Shown piece after piece: positions 41,630 through 50,064 of a stretch of 64,000 nucleotides of DNA (position 1 is its first letter; the number at the start of each line of letters is the position of its first letter). The position numbers were made by a program, and so were the translations under genes. Source of the DNA: Bacillus mobilis (lineage in GTDB: Bacteria > Bacillota > Bacilli > Bacillales > Bacillaceae_G); assembly GCF_001884045.1 (NCBI RefSeq), contig NZ_MACF01000055.1, forward strand, positions 52,222-116,221, read 5' to 3'. The notes under the pieces were generated by a model. It searched no databases, had not been told where the DNA came from, and saw nothing but the letters and a program-made list of their open reading frames with translations.

Positions 41630-42724
41630 ATGATTGCTTCGATAAAGGGTAATGAGCAAATCACAAAAATGTTAAATGACTGGTATATAGAGATTCGTGC
41701 CAGACATATTGGAAAGGCGCATAAATTAAAAGTTGAAATTGATCAAAAAATACACAATATTGAAGAGGACCAAAACCTGCTTTTATACTATTCTCTTTTA
41801 GATTTTCGTCATCAATATATGGTTGATAGTTTAAGCATTGGAAAAGACAGTTTTGATAAGGTTGAATCATTAGAGGTGCCTGCAGATCAGTTTTTATCGT
41901 ACTACTACCATTTCTTTAAAGCTATTCATTCAAATATTACAGGTAACTTTACAAGTGCGAAAGAACATTACAACAAAGCTGAAGAACTATTAAACCATAT
42001 CCCGGATGAAGTTGAACATGGAGAATTTTATTTCAAACTATCCACTTTCCATTATCATATCTATAAGCCATTGGCGGCTATCAAAGAAGCAACTAAGGCA
42101 AAAGAGATTTTTAAAAAGCATGCAGGATATGAGGCTACTATTGCGTTATGTGATAATTTAATTGGTTTAGCTTGTACACACTTAAAACAATTTGAAGAAG
42201 CTGAAGAACACTTTATTACAGCTATTAATACATTTAAAAAATCAGGTGAAGAAAAATTTATTACGTTTGTTCGTCACAACTTAGGATTAATGTATGCTGG
42301 CCAAAATTTATCTGAACTAGCAATACGATACTTATCTGAAGTAATACAAGAACTCCCTAAAGACTATAAAGCAATCTTTATTAAGGCTAGAGAGCATATG
42401 GAAATGGGAGATTCAGAGGAAACTTCTAACCTTATAGATAAAGGATTAGAAGTTTGTAAAGAGCTTAAAAATGAAGAGTACGAACATCACTTTTGGATTT
42501 TAGAAAAGTTAAATCAAAAAGTAACCGCTGACGAATTAGAAAAGACAATTAAAACAGGAATCTCTTATTTTGAGAGAGAAAACCTACATGAGTACGTACA
42601 AGAATACGCTAAAAAATTAGCAGTTTTATTCCATCAAGAGAATAACCGTTCAAAAGCAAGTGATTATTTTTACCTTAGCCATCAAGCCGAAGAAAAAAAC
42701 TTTGAGAAGGAGGCTTTAAAATGA
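41630..42724 (+). CDS. rap: Rap-type TPR aspartate phosphatase or regulator
   Basis: A 364-residue protein with the Rap layout: an N-terminal three-helix bundle (MIASIKGNEQITKMLNDWY..., to about residue 70) and a C-terminal set of TPR repeats (for example FTSAKEHYNKAEELLNHI, AIALCDNLIGLACTHLKQFEEAEEHF in shortened form, SELAIRYLSEVIQELP). Rap proteins dephosphorylate Spo0F or block DNA binding of ComA and are inhibited by Phr peptides. GGATGGGGG favours ATG 41,630 over an upstream ATG. The gene overlaps phr by four bases. Plasmid Rap/Phr pairs in this group tie sporulation and plasmid transfer to cell density. Confidence 0.92.
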   Translation: MIASIKGNEQITKMLNDWYIEIRARHIGKAHKLKVEIDQKIHNIEEDQNLLLYYSLLDFRHQYMVDSLSIGKDSFDKVESLEVPADQFLSYYYHFFKAIHSNITGNFTSAKEHYNKAEELLNHIPDEVEHGEFYFKLSTFHYHIYKPLAAIKEATKAKEIFKKHAGYEATIALCDNLIGLACTHLKQFEEAEEHFITAINTFKKSGEEKFITFVRHNLGLMYAGQNLSELAIRYLSEVIQELPKDYKAIFIKAREHMEMGDSEETSNLIDKGLEVCKELKNEEYEHHFWILEKLNQKVTADELEKTIKTGISYFERENLHEYVQEYAKKLAVLFHQENNRSKASDYFYLSHQAEEKNFEKEALK

Positions 42725-42861
42725 GAAAAGTAATTTTTAGCTTAATCGGGATTACAGCTGCATTCACATTTATTTTGAATTCTAGCCATGCAACTGATAC
42801 ACAGAAAGCGCTTAGTGAGGAAAAAATTGTACAATATGCTCACGGCCATACTGGCGGATGA
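42721..42861 (+). CDS. phr: Phr signalling-peptide precursor
   Basis: A 46-residue precursor: secretion signal (MRKVIFSLIGITAAFTFILN), a linker, and a C-terminal QYAHGHTGG from which a short mature peptide would be cut. GAGAAGGAGGCTTTAAA precedes the ATG, which overlaps the rap stop (ATGA), giving coupled translation. The exported, processed and re-imported peptide should inhibit the Rap encoded next to it. The exact mature peptide is not certain. Confidence 0.88.
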   Translation: MRKVIFSLIGITAAFTFILNSSHATDTQKALSEEKIVQYAHGHTGG

Positions 42862-43036
42862 TAAAAAACAAGGGTCTTCACTTCATTGTGAGGACTTTTA
42901 TTTTTATATGGGGATCCCTATTATAAAATTACAAAATACAATCATTTCAGAATCTTAATATAGAAATTAAAAGTAACTGGTTCCTTTTGCATCCATAAAA
43001 GGGAGCTTAAAATTTTAAGAGAGGAATTAACTATTA
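42862..43036. other. Intergenic region between phr and hfq
   Basis: Apart from the phr terminator it has only AT-rich sequence and a GAGAGGAATT ribosome binding site for hfq; no further gene is seen. Confidence 0.5.
42871..42903 (+). terminator. Terminator after phr
   Basis: GGGTCTTCAC pairs with GTGAGGACTT (42,873-42,898 region) with a wobble, then TTTATTTTTA. Confidence 0.7.
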
Positions 43037-43222
43037 ATGCATACACAAGAAGATTTCTATAAAAAATTAATAGAGGAACAAAGACTAGTAACAATATTTT
43101 TAATAAACGGAGTAAGAGTACCTGGCATTATTATTGCTGTTGATAAATTTTCAGTGCTAGTCTCCAGTAACGGAAAGCAACAATTCCTTTATAAACAAGC
43201 TATTTCAACGGTTTCTTTATAA
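43037..43222 (+). CDS. hfq: Hfq-like RNA chaperone
   Basis: A 61-residue Sm-fold protein. Sm1 is visible as VTIFLINGVRVPGIIIAVDKFSVLV and Sm2 as QQFLYKQAISTV (shown in part). At 61 residues it is shorter than chromosomal Hfq and ends directly after Sm2, so it lacks any tail. The Sm2 motif has YKQAI in place of YKHAI, altering a residue that contacts RNA in typical Hfq. Plasmid-borne Hfq paralogues are known on large B. cereus-group plasmids. AGAGAGGAATTAAC precedes the ATG. The gene stands alone, so it may tune small-RNA control for plasmid genes. Confidence 0.9.
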   Translation: MHTQEDFYKKLIEEQRLVTIFLINGVRVPGIIIAVDKFSVLVSSNGKQQFLYKQAISTVSL

Positions 43223-43453
43223 ATATAAATCTGCTTAAAATTGAATTTTTTTAATTTAAAAAGTGGTAAAAACAAAAAAGGAATCCTTAATAAAAGGATT
43301 CACCCCAGGAAATATAGATAAATAAAAAGAATTAAGTTTATTATAAAATAAAAGCATACTAAACATATTGAGAAACAAAAAATATTGAAGGTTGAAAGCA
43401 AAGAATAATGTTTGCTATACTAAATGCGCACAAATATATGCAAAATCACAAAT

Positions 43454-43490
43454 AAAATAAGGGCAGCTATGCTAGGCTGCCCTTATTTTA
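43454..43490 (-). terminator. Bidirectional terminator beside the PagR-like gene
   Basis: AAAATAAGGGCAGC (43,454-43,467) pairs with GCTGCCCTTATTTT (43,476-43,489). It lies 40 bp after the minus-strand regulator stop. The region 43,223-43,453 holds no gene. Confidence 0.88.
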
Positions 43491-43527
43491 TTTTTAATTT
43501 CATAATCCGCTATTTAATTTGAGGTAT

Positions 43528-43821
43528 TTATAAACCTAGTACACTAACAATCTGACATGCTTTGGAATTTGCAATATGATAGTACATCTCTAACCCTCTT
43601 CTTTCCGAGCGGAGAATCTTGCCACGCATCTTAGATAAGTGCTGAGATACAGTTGATTGAGGGACATCTAATAGCTCTGTTAATTGTGTTACATTACAAA
43701 TTTTGCGGTGTTCTAGCTCCTTCACAATTTGTAACCTAACTGGATGGGCCATAATCTTTAATAATTCTACATCCGCCTCTGGGATTTTGTACATTTCATT
43801 ACTTGCTTGAATAGTTGTCAT
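43528..43821 (-). CDS. ArsR-family regulator resembling PagR
   Basis: A 97-residue winged-helix regulator: ADVELLKIMAHPVRLQIVKE, recognition helix PQSTVSQHLSKMRGK, wing LRSERRGLEMYYHI. The size and these sequences resemble PagR of B. anthracis pXO1, a small ArsR/SmtB protein that lacks metal ligands and controls toxin and S-layer genes. Here too there is no CxC metal site; Cys occurs singly in KICNVTQ and KACQIV. AAAAGGAGAAATTAAA precedes the ATG. The regulator probably represses itself; other targets are unknown. Confidence 0.88.
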   Translation of the reverse strand: MTTIQASNEMYKIPEADVELLKIMAHPVRLQIVKELEHRKICNVTQLTELLDVPQSTVSQHLSKMRGKILRSERRGLEMYYHIANSKACQIVSVLGL

Positions 43822-43917
43822 TTTAATTTCTCCTTTTATAATTTTGTTTTATTTTAATTATCTATTTTTAAGTATGTTGTGTTTACTTGAGTACATTGTT
43901 CATAACCACTATAATGT

Positions 43918-44337
43918 TTATTCTTTTGTCTCTCTATCAGATTCAATATATATAAGTATTATGATGACTAAAAATCCAATAAAAGATAGCATAGGTATCG
44001 AAATGAAACCGAATAAATTTAAGTAATCTTCTGTACATGAAACTCCTACTGAACAAATCTTCATCTCATTAATAGGAAATGCTTGTATTGTAATTTGATA
44101 TACAGATAATATTAAACCGATACACGTAAATGGAAATGCATACATGCTGACGCGCGGATCTTTTCTATACATTCCTATCCCCAATATTAATACTAATGGA
44201 TACATGGCCATTCTTTGGTACCAGCATAAATCACATGGCGGCAGCTTCATCCATTCACTAAAAAATAAACTAATTAGCATTGCACTAGTAGCTATCATCC
44301 AAGCAATTGCAATGTGGTACTTACGAATCCATTCCAT
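43918..44337 (-). CDS. bdbC: DsbB-family disulfide-bond protein (BdbC)
   Basis: A 139-residue protein with four membrane helices, the quinone-side pair PPCDLCWYQR (CxxC in the first outer loop) and a second pair KICSVGVSCTEDY in the second loop. BdbC re-oxidises a thiol-disulfide oxidoreductase (BdbD) outside the membrane. No bdbD lies nearby, so the partner is chromosomal or another thioredoxin-like protein. GTGAGGAGAACATAAA precedes the ATG. It may help fold secreted plasmid proteins such as transfer components. Confidence 0.94.
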   Translation of the reverse strand: MEWIRKYHIAIAWMIATSAMLISLFFSEWMKLPPCDLCWYQRMAMYPLVLILGIGMYRKDPRVSMYAFPFTCIGLILSVYQITIQAFPINEMKICSVGVSCTEDYLNLFGFISIPMLSFIGFLVIIILIYIESDRETKE

Positions 44338-44413
44338 TTTATGTTCTCCTCACACGATTTTAATTGTATTGAAGGTTTTATAATAAGGATGCAATATTAT
44401 CTCAATTATCTAT

Positions 44414-44701
44414 TTAGAATGTCACTAATTTATTTCCGTATTTGGAATAACCGGTTTCAATGGATAGTATCCAATCATTTAGATCTTCCCAGTCATACCC
44501 CTTATCTTTCAACTCTGGTGGAAAGCAATTCTCAAAATCATCACGCATTCCGTACATAGTTTCTAATGCTGTTTCTAGTGGACCGAATCTATATACAATA
44601 TGTGTTTTCACTCGTTTGTTTTTCTTTTCTGCTACAGCCAAATATACATATCGTCTTTCCTTTGCTAAAACGAACTTCAAAAACCCTGGAATTTGACTCA
44701 T
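44414..44701 (-). CDS. Hypothetical 95-residue protein
   Basis: A soluble protein starting MSQIPGFLKFVLAKERRYVYLA. The N-terminal part (AVAEKKNKRVKTHIVYRFGP) recalls the first strands of some IS1634-type transposases, but the rest (DDFENCFPPELKDKGYDWEDL) does not, so it is a separate small protein. GAAAGGGGCATTTTTTAG precedes the ATG. Function unknown. Confidence 0.65.
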   Translation of the reverse strand: MSQIPGFLKFVLAKERRYVYLAVAEKKNKRVKTHIVYRFGPLETALETMYGMRDDFENCFPPELKDKGYDWEDLNDWILSIETGYSKYGNKLVTF

Positions 44702-44777
44702 CTAAAAAATGCCCCTTTCGGTTTTCCTTACCCCTTTCTTTTGTATACGAGTAAGGAAAACAAGCGTTTTTGCCGTA

Positions 44778-44978
44778 TTAATTTAAGAGGTGTCTCATTT
44801 TTTTGCTTTGAAAATACAAGACCACACTCATCATCACAATATTTATTACACCGGCTGCAGCTCCAATTTTTGCAATAACATATACAAATTCATTACCGCT
44901 AAATGGAAATAGACTCAAAAAAATAAAAAAAGTAGAAATAAAAAAAGATAAGAGCATGTTTCTTTTGTTCCCATTCAT
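44778..44978 (-). CDS. Small two-helix membrane protein
   Basis: A 66-residue protein with two hydrophobic helices (MLLSFFISTFFIFLSLFPF and AAGVINIVMMSVVLYF) and basic ends. AAAAGGAGGTTTCTTGA gives a strong start. It follows the thermonuclease gene region on the same strand. No family is recognised. Confidence 0.65.
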   Translation of the reverse strand: MNGNKRNMLLSFFISTFFIFLSLFPFSGNEFVYVIAKIGAAAGVINIVMMSVVLYFQSKKMRHLLN

Positions 44979-45011
44979 TCAAGAAACCTCCTTTTGGAAT
45001 AAGTATTGATA

Positions 45012-45656
45012 TTAAGCTGCATCATTACGGTTATAATGCCGATTCTTTTCATCTACAAATCCTTTAATGCCCCACACACCAGCCTTTAATTCTTTTGCTT
45101 CTTTTTCTGCTTCTAGCATTTCAGGTAGAAATGTAGTATTAAGTCTAGAGATATAGGCTATAATCCCATAACCAGACTTGACCATTAATTCATTAATATG
45201 TATTCCGTTACAAAATACATAAGCCAATTTCCTACCGTATTTGTCTTCTTTTTGTCCCCGATCATAAACCAAAGTTACACTTTTCCCTTCTAGTTGTTTC
45301 TTTAAAAAGGAAGAGGCTTCTTTTCCCATCTTTTGTGGTGGGATTTTTTGAGATACAGACTCAGGAGTATCCAATAACAGTAACCGTACCGTCTGTTTCT
45401 GCCTCTTTACGTTCACGTCTATCGTATCTCCGTCCTTTATATGTAATACCTTCCCTTTAACAGTCTCTAAGTCTTTTATTTTTCCCTTATAAGCTTCTGG
45501 AACATCAACAATACCTTTCCCTTCCATGTGCTGTTGTATCCCGTTTTGTACTGCTTGGGCAGGTCTTGATTCATTATTTATTTGTGTCGAATTGCTACAT
45601 GCTGCCATTTGAAGTACGAATGATGTTAAACAAATAGCCTTAATCCATATTTTCAT
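45012..45656 (-). CDS. Secreted thermonuclease (SNase, YncB-like)
   Basis: A 214-residue lipoprotein (lipobox QMAAC) with a staphylococcal-nuclease domain from about residue 65. Active-site parts: HIKDGDTIDVNV, RLLLLDTPES (Arg/Asp), KQLEGKSVTLVYD, and KYGRKLAYVF (second Arg). It cuts DNA and RNA outside the cell with calcium. AGGAGGAAGAAA precedes the ATG, and one of the three 51-bp repeat hairpins lies in its leader (45,714-45,764). Plasmid nucleases may aid DNA uptake, transfer or nutrient use. Confidence 0.93.
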   Translation of the reverse strand: MKIWIKAICLTSFVLQMAACSNSTQINNESRPAQAVQNGIQQHMEGKGIVDVPEAYKGKIKDLETVKGKVLHIKDGDTIDVNVKRQKQTVRLLLLDTPESVSQKIPPQKMGKEASSFLKKQLEGKSVTLVYDRGQKEDKYGRKLAYVFCNGIHINELMVKSGYGIIAYISRLNTTFLPEMLEAEKEAKELKAGVWGIKGFVDEKNRHYNRNDAA

Positions 45657-45713
45657 ATCGAAATTTCTTCCTCCTAATCAAAATTCGTAAATAGCTGCAT
45701 CTCAAAAACAAAT

Positions 45714-45764
45714 AAAAAAGGACACACCTATGGCATATATATGCGTAGGTGTGTCCTTTTGCAA
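45714..45764 (-). promoter_or_regulatory. Leader hairpin repeat, copy 1 (SNase)
   Basis: AAAAGGACACACCTA (45,716-45,730) pairs with TAGGTGTGTCCTTTT (45,746-45,760); the loop is TGGCATATATATGCG. On the minus strand it is preceded by TTGC and followed by a T run. An extended -10 (TGATATGAT, TATGAT at 45,799-45,794) lies 30 bp before it, and the SNase start is 58 bp after it. Confidence 0.8.
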
Positions 45765-45846
45765 GATAGTTTTAGAAGTATTTTGTTACTTTCATCATAT
45801 CATATTTCTTATTAATTTTATATATGAAATTTAAGATTTTGCGATA

Positions 45847-48510
45847 TTATTTCTTCTTCTCATATATAAACGTGACTCTCTTCTGTGTAGAGTCATATGT
45901 TAATTTCGCATCGAATGATTTTCCTGTTTTTTTCGATATGAATCCTTTTATTGTATCCGTCATATTCTTTTCTAATAATTTCTTGATTTGACTAGCTGTA
46001 ATTCTTTTTTCAAGTATCATTCCTGAAACAATGAAATCACAGCCCTTCTTGTACTGTTCGCATAGATAGTTTGTTTTCCCTATTATGACTCTACTCTGGC
46101 ATAATGGGCATTTACCTACTGTACGATCCTCTGCAGTTGGAAATTCAAAACAAATACTAAGGTCCGGGTTTAATCGAATCGCAGCTGTGAATTCTCCTTT
46201 TTCTCCACTAAAACCACTAATGAAGTCTGTTACATTGTTATTCACTAGTTTTTTAATCTGGCTATCGGATAATTTCTTTCCTTTAATTTTAGCCGGCAAC
46301 ATAAAATCGCATCCGTTTTGATATTCTGAGCACCCAAAAAACGTTTTACGGTTTAGGATTTGTCCTTTTTGACACTTTGGACACTGACCTAGCGATAATT
46401 CTTCAACTGAAGGCAAATTAAAGCTGACTTCACCGTTAACGAATGCTAAATAAGCAGAAAATTCTTTGCCATTAGATTTAAATCCTTTTATAATGTCCGT
46501 TTTATTTTCTTCAAACAGTTTTTTAATTTGTGCTGCAGGAATCGTTTTTTCTTTTATTCTTTTGGGTAATCCAATGTTACAGTTTGGATGATTGCTACAC
46601 CCGAAAAATTTCCCTCTATCTAAAATTATTCCATTTCCACAAGGACATTGGCATACTTCTATTTGTTGCTTCCAGGTCTCTATTAGATTGTGCGAAACCG
46701 TGTCAGGTATTCTTATAATCTCTTGTGCTATTTTTTGTACAAATGTATTTGTTTGGGCAATGAAGTCTTCATAACTCATTTCATTCTTTTCAATACGGTG
46801 TATCATTCCTTCCATTTCAGCTGTGTATAGTGGATCTTTAATTTGTTGAACAGGAAATTGTTCAATAAAGGCACGTCCAATTGGAGTCGTAGTAATTTTC
46901 CCTTTTTCAATGGCTATATAGTTCTTCTCATGTAAAGCTGGAATAAAGGTTGCTTCGGTTGCAACGGTTCCAATTCTTTTCCCCTTCATTAATTCCTTTA
47001 AATGTTCATCGTCTATTTTACGTCCTGCTGTTTCCATAAAGGTCAGAATGGAGCTTTCTGTGTGTAGAGCAGGTTTCTTTGTTTTGGATTCTAGTAATTC
47101 AAAATCGCAGATTTGAAGTTCCTGTCCTTTCTGCATAATAGGAATTTTAAATACTTCCACACTTTCTTCCTCTACTTCCTCTTGAAACACTTCTAGAAAT
47201 CCTTTTTCTCGAAGTACACTTTCTTTTGTTTGATAGATATTTCCCATCGCGTCAATAAGTAATACTTCTCTTACCAGGTATACTGCAGGACGCATGAAAT
47301 TACCCACAAAACGTTTTACTACGAGGCTATATAGTTGTTTTTCAATCTCTGGACGACCTTCCTCTTGATATTGTTTAGTCGTAGGTATAATAGCAAAATG
47401 ACTTGATACAAGCTCATCGTTGAATGTTTTATGTTTCACATCAATTGCTTCAATATCTACGGATTGTACCAGTAAAGAATACTGACTCTTAGCTAGTGCC
47501 TGCATAACACCTTTTACACGCTCTACTTGCTCTGTAGGCAAATGCCTAGAAGATGAACGAGGATATGTAATAAACCCTTCTTCATACAAGTTCTGAATAT
47601 GTTTTTTTACAGTTTCAGCATTAATTTGCAATTGCGCATGGGCATCTTTATACAGATCTGTTAAGTTATATAGCAATTTAGGATTTTTCTTCCTGGTTCC
47701 CTCTTTAAATTCTTCTACTACAAGATATTGCCCTTTCAAATTTTCTCCCAAACTTCTTAATGGCGATGGGTTTAACACTTGATCTTCTGTTTTCATAACC
47801 GGTGTAAGTCCTAAATCTGTTATTAGCTGCAGATGATAATAAGATTGCTCTCTATAGTTTTCAATTGCTAATTCGCGTTGGCGTATCTCATTTAATAAAC
47901 ACATTTGTACACGGCCAGATGACAATAAGAATTTATTTTGTGCTAATTTTGTGGTACATCCCCTGGTTATATTCATCCCTAATAGATAATCCAGATACTG
48001 CCTTGCTTTAGCAGAATACGCCAGTCCATCGTATTTAGATGCGCTTTCTAATCGATTGAGAGCTGCTTCAAGTTCTGCAGCTTCAAAAGAGGATTTAAAT
48101 ACGCGAGATTGCTTTTTATTCACACCTGCATATTCGTACACTTCCCTATAGATTAACTCTCCCTCTCGGTCCGCGTCACATACGTTCACCGCATGGTCAA
48201 CATCAGGACGTTGCAGTAGTTTAACAAGGATTTGTAATTGTTCAGCATTTTCTTGTATCACTTTATAAGCTGGCTGATAAATTAAAGGTAAATGTTCTAA
48301 CTTAAACATTTTATACTCTGGATCCATCTCTTCCGGATTTTTTAGTTCCAGCAAATGTCCACGGCACCAACTGACAATATAATGATCATTTTCATAATAA
48401 CCATAATAAGGCTTGCTACCAATGTACTTTTGTGAGTGACGGAATCGTGGCGATTTCATAATTTCATTGGCCACTTTTGATTTTTCTGCAATAAATAGCG
48501 TTTTCCCCAT
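45847..48510 (-). CDS. topB: Type IA DNA topoisomerase III
   Basis: An 887-residue topoisomerase. The TOPRIM domain shows LFIAEKSKVA at the start and VCDADREGELIY; the active-site Tyr is in GFITYPRSSSRHLP (about residue 315). The C-terminus carries zinc-ribbon-like CPCGNGIIL...CSNHPNC, CPKCQKGQIL and CPLCQSRVII units alternating with three repeats of IKKLFEENKTDIIKGF type (about 665, 745, 825). TopB relaxes negative supercoils and decatenates DNA during replication or transfer; homologues are standard on large B. cereus plasmids. AAGGAGGAAAAGTT precedes the ATG. The leader has a hairpin repeat only 20 bp upstream. Confidence 0.95.
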   Translation of the reverse strand: MGKTLFIAEKSKVANEIMKSPRFRHSQKYIGSKPYYGYYENDHYIVSWCRGHLLELKNPEEMDPEYKMFKLEHLPLIYQPAYKVIQENAEQLQILVKLLQRPDVDHAVNVCDADREGELIYREVYEYAGVNKKQSRVFKSSFEAAELEAALNRLESASKYDGLAYSAKARQYLDYLLGMNITRGCTTKLAQNKFLLSSGRVQMCLLNEIRQRELAIENYREQSYYHLQLITDLGLTPVMKTEDQVLNPSPLRSLGENLKGQYLVVEEFKEGTRKKNPKLLYNLTDLYKDAHAQLQINAETVKKHIQNLYEEGFITYPRSSSRHLPTEQVERVKGVMQALAKSQYSLLVQSVDIEAIDVKHKTFNDELVSSHFAIIPTTKQYQEEGRPEIEKQLYSLVVKRFVGNFMRPAVYLVREVLLIDAMGNIYQTKESVLREKGFLEVFQEEVEEESVEVFKIPIMQKGQELQICDFELLESKTKKPALHTESSILTFMETAGRKIDDEHLKELMKGKRIGTVATEATFIPALHEKNYIAIEKGKITTTPIGRAFIEQFPVQQIKDPLYTAEMEGMIHRIEKNEMSYEDFIAQTNTFVQKIAQEIIRIPDTVSHNLIETWKQQIEVCQCPCGNGIILDRGKFFGCSNHPNCNIGLPKRIKEKTIPAAQIKKLFEENKTDIIKGFKSNGKEFSAYLAFVNGEVSFNLPSVEELSLGQCPKCQKGQILNRKTFFGCSEYQNGCDFMLPAKIKGKKLSDSQIKKLVNNNVTDFISGFSGEKGEFTAAIRLNPDLSICFEFPTAEDRTVGKCPLCQSRVIIGKTNYLCEQYKKGCDFIVSGMILEKRITASQIKKLLEKNMTDTIKGFISKKTGKSFDAKLTYDSTQKRVTFIYEKKK

Positions 48511-48529
48511 AACTTTTCCTCCTTAAACA

Positions 48530-48580
48530 AAAAAAGGACACACCTACGCTATGGTTATGCGTAGGTGTGTCCTTTTGCAA
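48530..48580 (-). promoter_or_regulatory. Leader hairpin repeat, copy 2 (topB)
   Basis: AAAAGGACACACCTACGC (48,532-48,549) pairs with GCGTAGGTGTGTCCTTTT (48,559-48,576). The stem is extended by ACGC/GCGT where copies 1 and 3 have other paired bases. The extended -10 TGCTATAAT (TATAAT at 48,614-48,609) is 29 bp before it, and the topB ATG is 20 bp after, so no other promoter fits between hairpin and gene. A T run of seven follows the hairpin on the minus strand. Confidence 0.85.
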
Positions 48581-48802
48581 TATGATTTTTTAGTATTGGA
48601 TTATTTCTATTATAGCACATTATCTATGTTTGTATGTTTCGTACATAGTATTTATATATATATATAAAATAAAAGAAATTAAGACTAAGATTGCTAGCAA
48701 ATAATAAACTTATTAATATTATTGCTCCAATAGGGTAATTATTAAGTTCACCTTGTTCAAACTAAGTATCGTTCTTGTTTTTTTAATTGAATTAAAATAT
48801 CC

Positions 48803-49222
48803 TTATTTTGTTCTAATCATATTATCACCGACCACAACATCGATGTTATCTCCAATATTTATATGTTCATACAAGCTTTTCTCAACTGACACTTTATATT
48901 CTTTCTCCTCTACATTTACTTTTAGATAATACCTTTTCTCACCATCAGAAACGCTTGTACTTGTCGTTGTCATCGGTACACTCATGTTAATACCCGGTAC
49001 AAACATAGAAGACGTATCAAAGGTTGTATCCATTTCAAGATCTTCTTCCTTTTCCTCTTTCCCTAATACTACTCCTTGTTTATCTTCGCCACTTAAGTGT
49101 TCCTTTTGTTCCTGCAACATATGATCCACCAATTTATTACCTTGGTATTCACTGTACCAAACAAAACCAAATACCAAGCAGATCCCAAACAAAACTGCTC
49201 CTGCATTCACTTTCCAATTCAT
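48803..49222 (-). CDS. Membrane-anchored protein with beta-rich outer domain
   Basis: A 139-residue protein: membrane helix (AGAVLFGICLVFGFVWY), a charged stretch (EDKQGVVLGKEEKEEDLEMD), a Met/Thr segment (GINMSVPMTTTSTS) and a C-terminal beta part (YYLKVNVEEKEYKVSVEKSL and NIGDNIDVVVGD). It resembles the 131-residue protein at 40,887 in layout. AAAGGTGTGATTTTTAG precedes the ATG. Not a known family. Confidence 0.72.
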   Translation of the reverse strand: MNWKVNAGAVLFGICLVFGFVWYSEYQGNKLVDHMLQEQKEHLSGEDKQGVVLGKEEKEEDLEMDTTFDTSSMFVPGINMSVPMTTTSTSVSDGEKRYYLKVNVEEKEYKVSVEKSLYEHINIGDNIDVVVGDNMIRTK

Positions 49223-49444
49223 CTAAAAATCACACCTTTCTATCATCAGTGATTACTTTTCCACGAAATGCTGTAAACGTCCCCATGTTATCAACTCATA
49301 TTTAAATTAAAGTAATAATTTTTATTCGAATCTAAAGCCAACCAAACATTTTAAGAATAAATGAAATTCCCATAGTAATAATAAAAACAACTGTCATAAA
49401 TACAATCACTCTTTTAAAAGTTCCGTGACTCAATAAATATCATC

Positions 49445-49699
49445 TCATTTCTGTATAAAAATCATATTAATATTACTCTTAGGATCTATTATTAAAATTT
49501 TTTCTTTATTCAATGCCGATTCTAATATTTCTTTTGCTTTAGATAGAGTATACATTCCACTCATTCCTCTTAACTCTCCACTAGTTATGATAACTTTAAA
49601 ATTTTTCATTTTGTTATTATCACAATTTCCACATGTGCCCTTAATATCGGAAATATTGTTTTCCTTACCGCAATCTTCACATTGAAAAAGTAATCCCAC
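49445..49699 (-). CDS. Small zinc-ribbon protein
   Basis: From GTG at 49,699 (TAGGAGATGTTTATA upstream) the protein is 84 residues: a ribbon FQCEDCGKEN...GTCGNCDNNK (two CxxC) followed by a helical/beta part (KVIITSGELRGMSGMYTL). It might bind nucleic acid. The longer ATG start three codons upstream sits too close to its ribosome binding site. Confidence 0.65.
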   Translation of the reverse strand: MGLLFQCEDCGKENNISDIKGTCGNCDNNKMKNFKVIITSGELRGMSGMYTLSKAKEILESALNKEKILIIDPKSNINMIFIQK

Positions 49700-49799
49700 T
49701 ATAAACATCTCCTATATTTAAAGCTTTTAATTATTTGCTACTACATTCGAATGGATTTTTAAAAATATTATTTAACCTCAATTACAATAACAATTAGCT

Positions 49800-50060
49800 T
49801 TAAAAATAACCTTTATTCAATAAACTCTCTAAACCGTCCGCAAACTCTTTATCTTCTTGCCATTTACTTGTTCTCTTTATATCGATTACTTCAGAGATAA
49901 AACGATGTAGTCCATAGTTTGTTTTACAAACCATTTGAGCCAATTGCTCCATATTTAATTCGATATTTACATTACAATATTGTTCCTTATCTAAATGTTT
50001 ATAAAAATGTTTCCCAGTTGCCATTAACTCTTCATCCTCACTTTCCTCGCAATTTAACAT
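49800..50060 (-). CDS. Hypothetical 86-residue acidic protein
   Basis: Begins MLNCEESEDEELMATGKHFY; helical and acidic, no motif recognised. It starts five bases after the stop of the 131-residue gene, with AGAGGGACTATAAATAG as ribosome binding site, so it is translated from the same mRNA. Confidence 0.68.
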   Translation of the reverse strand: MLNCEESEDEELMATGKHFYKHLDKEQYCNVNIELNMEQLAQMVCKTNYGLHRFISEVIDIKRTSKWQEDKEFADGLESLLNKGYF

Positions 50061-50064
50061 CTAT

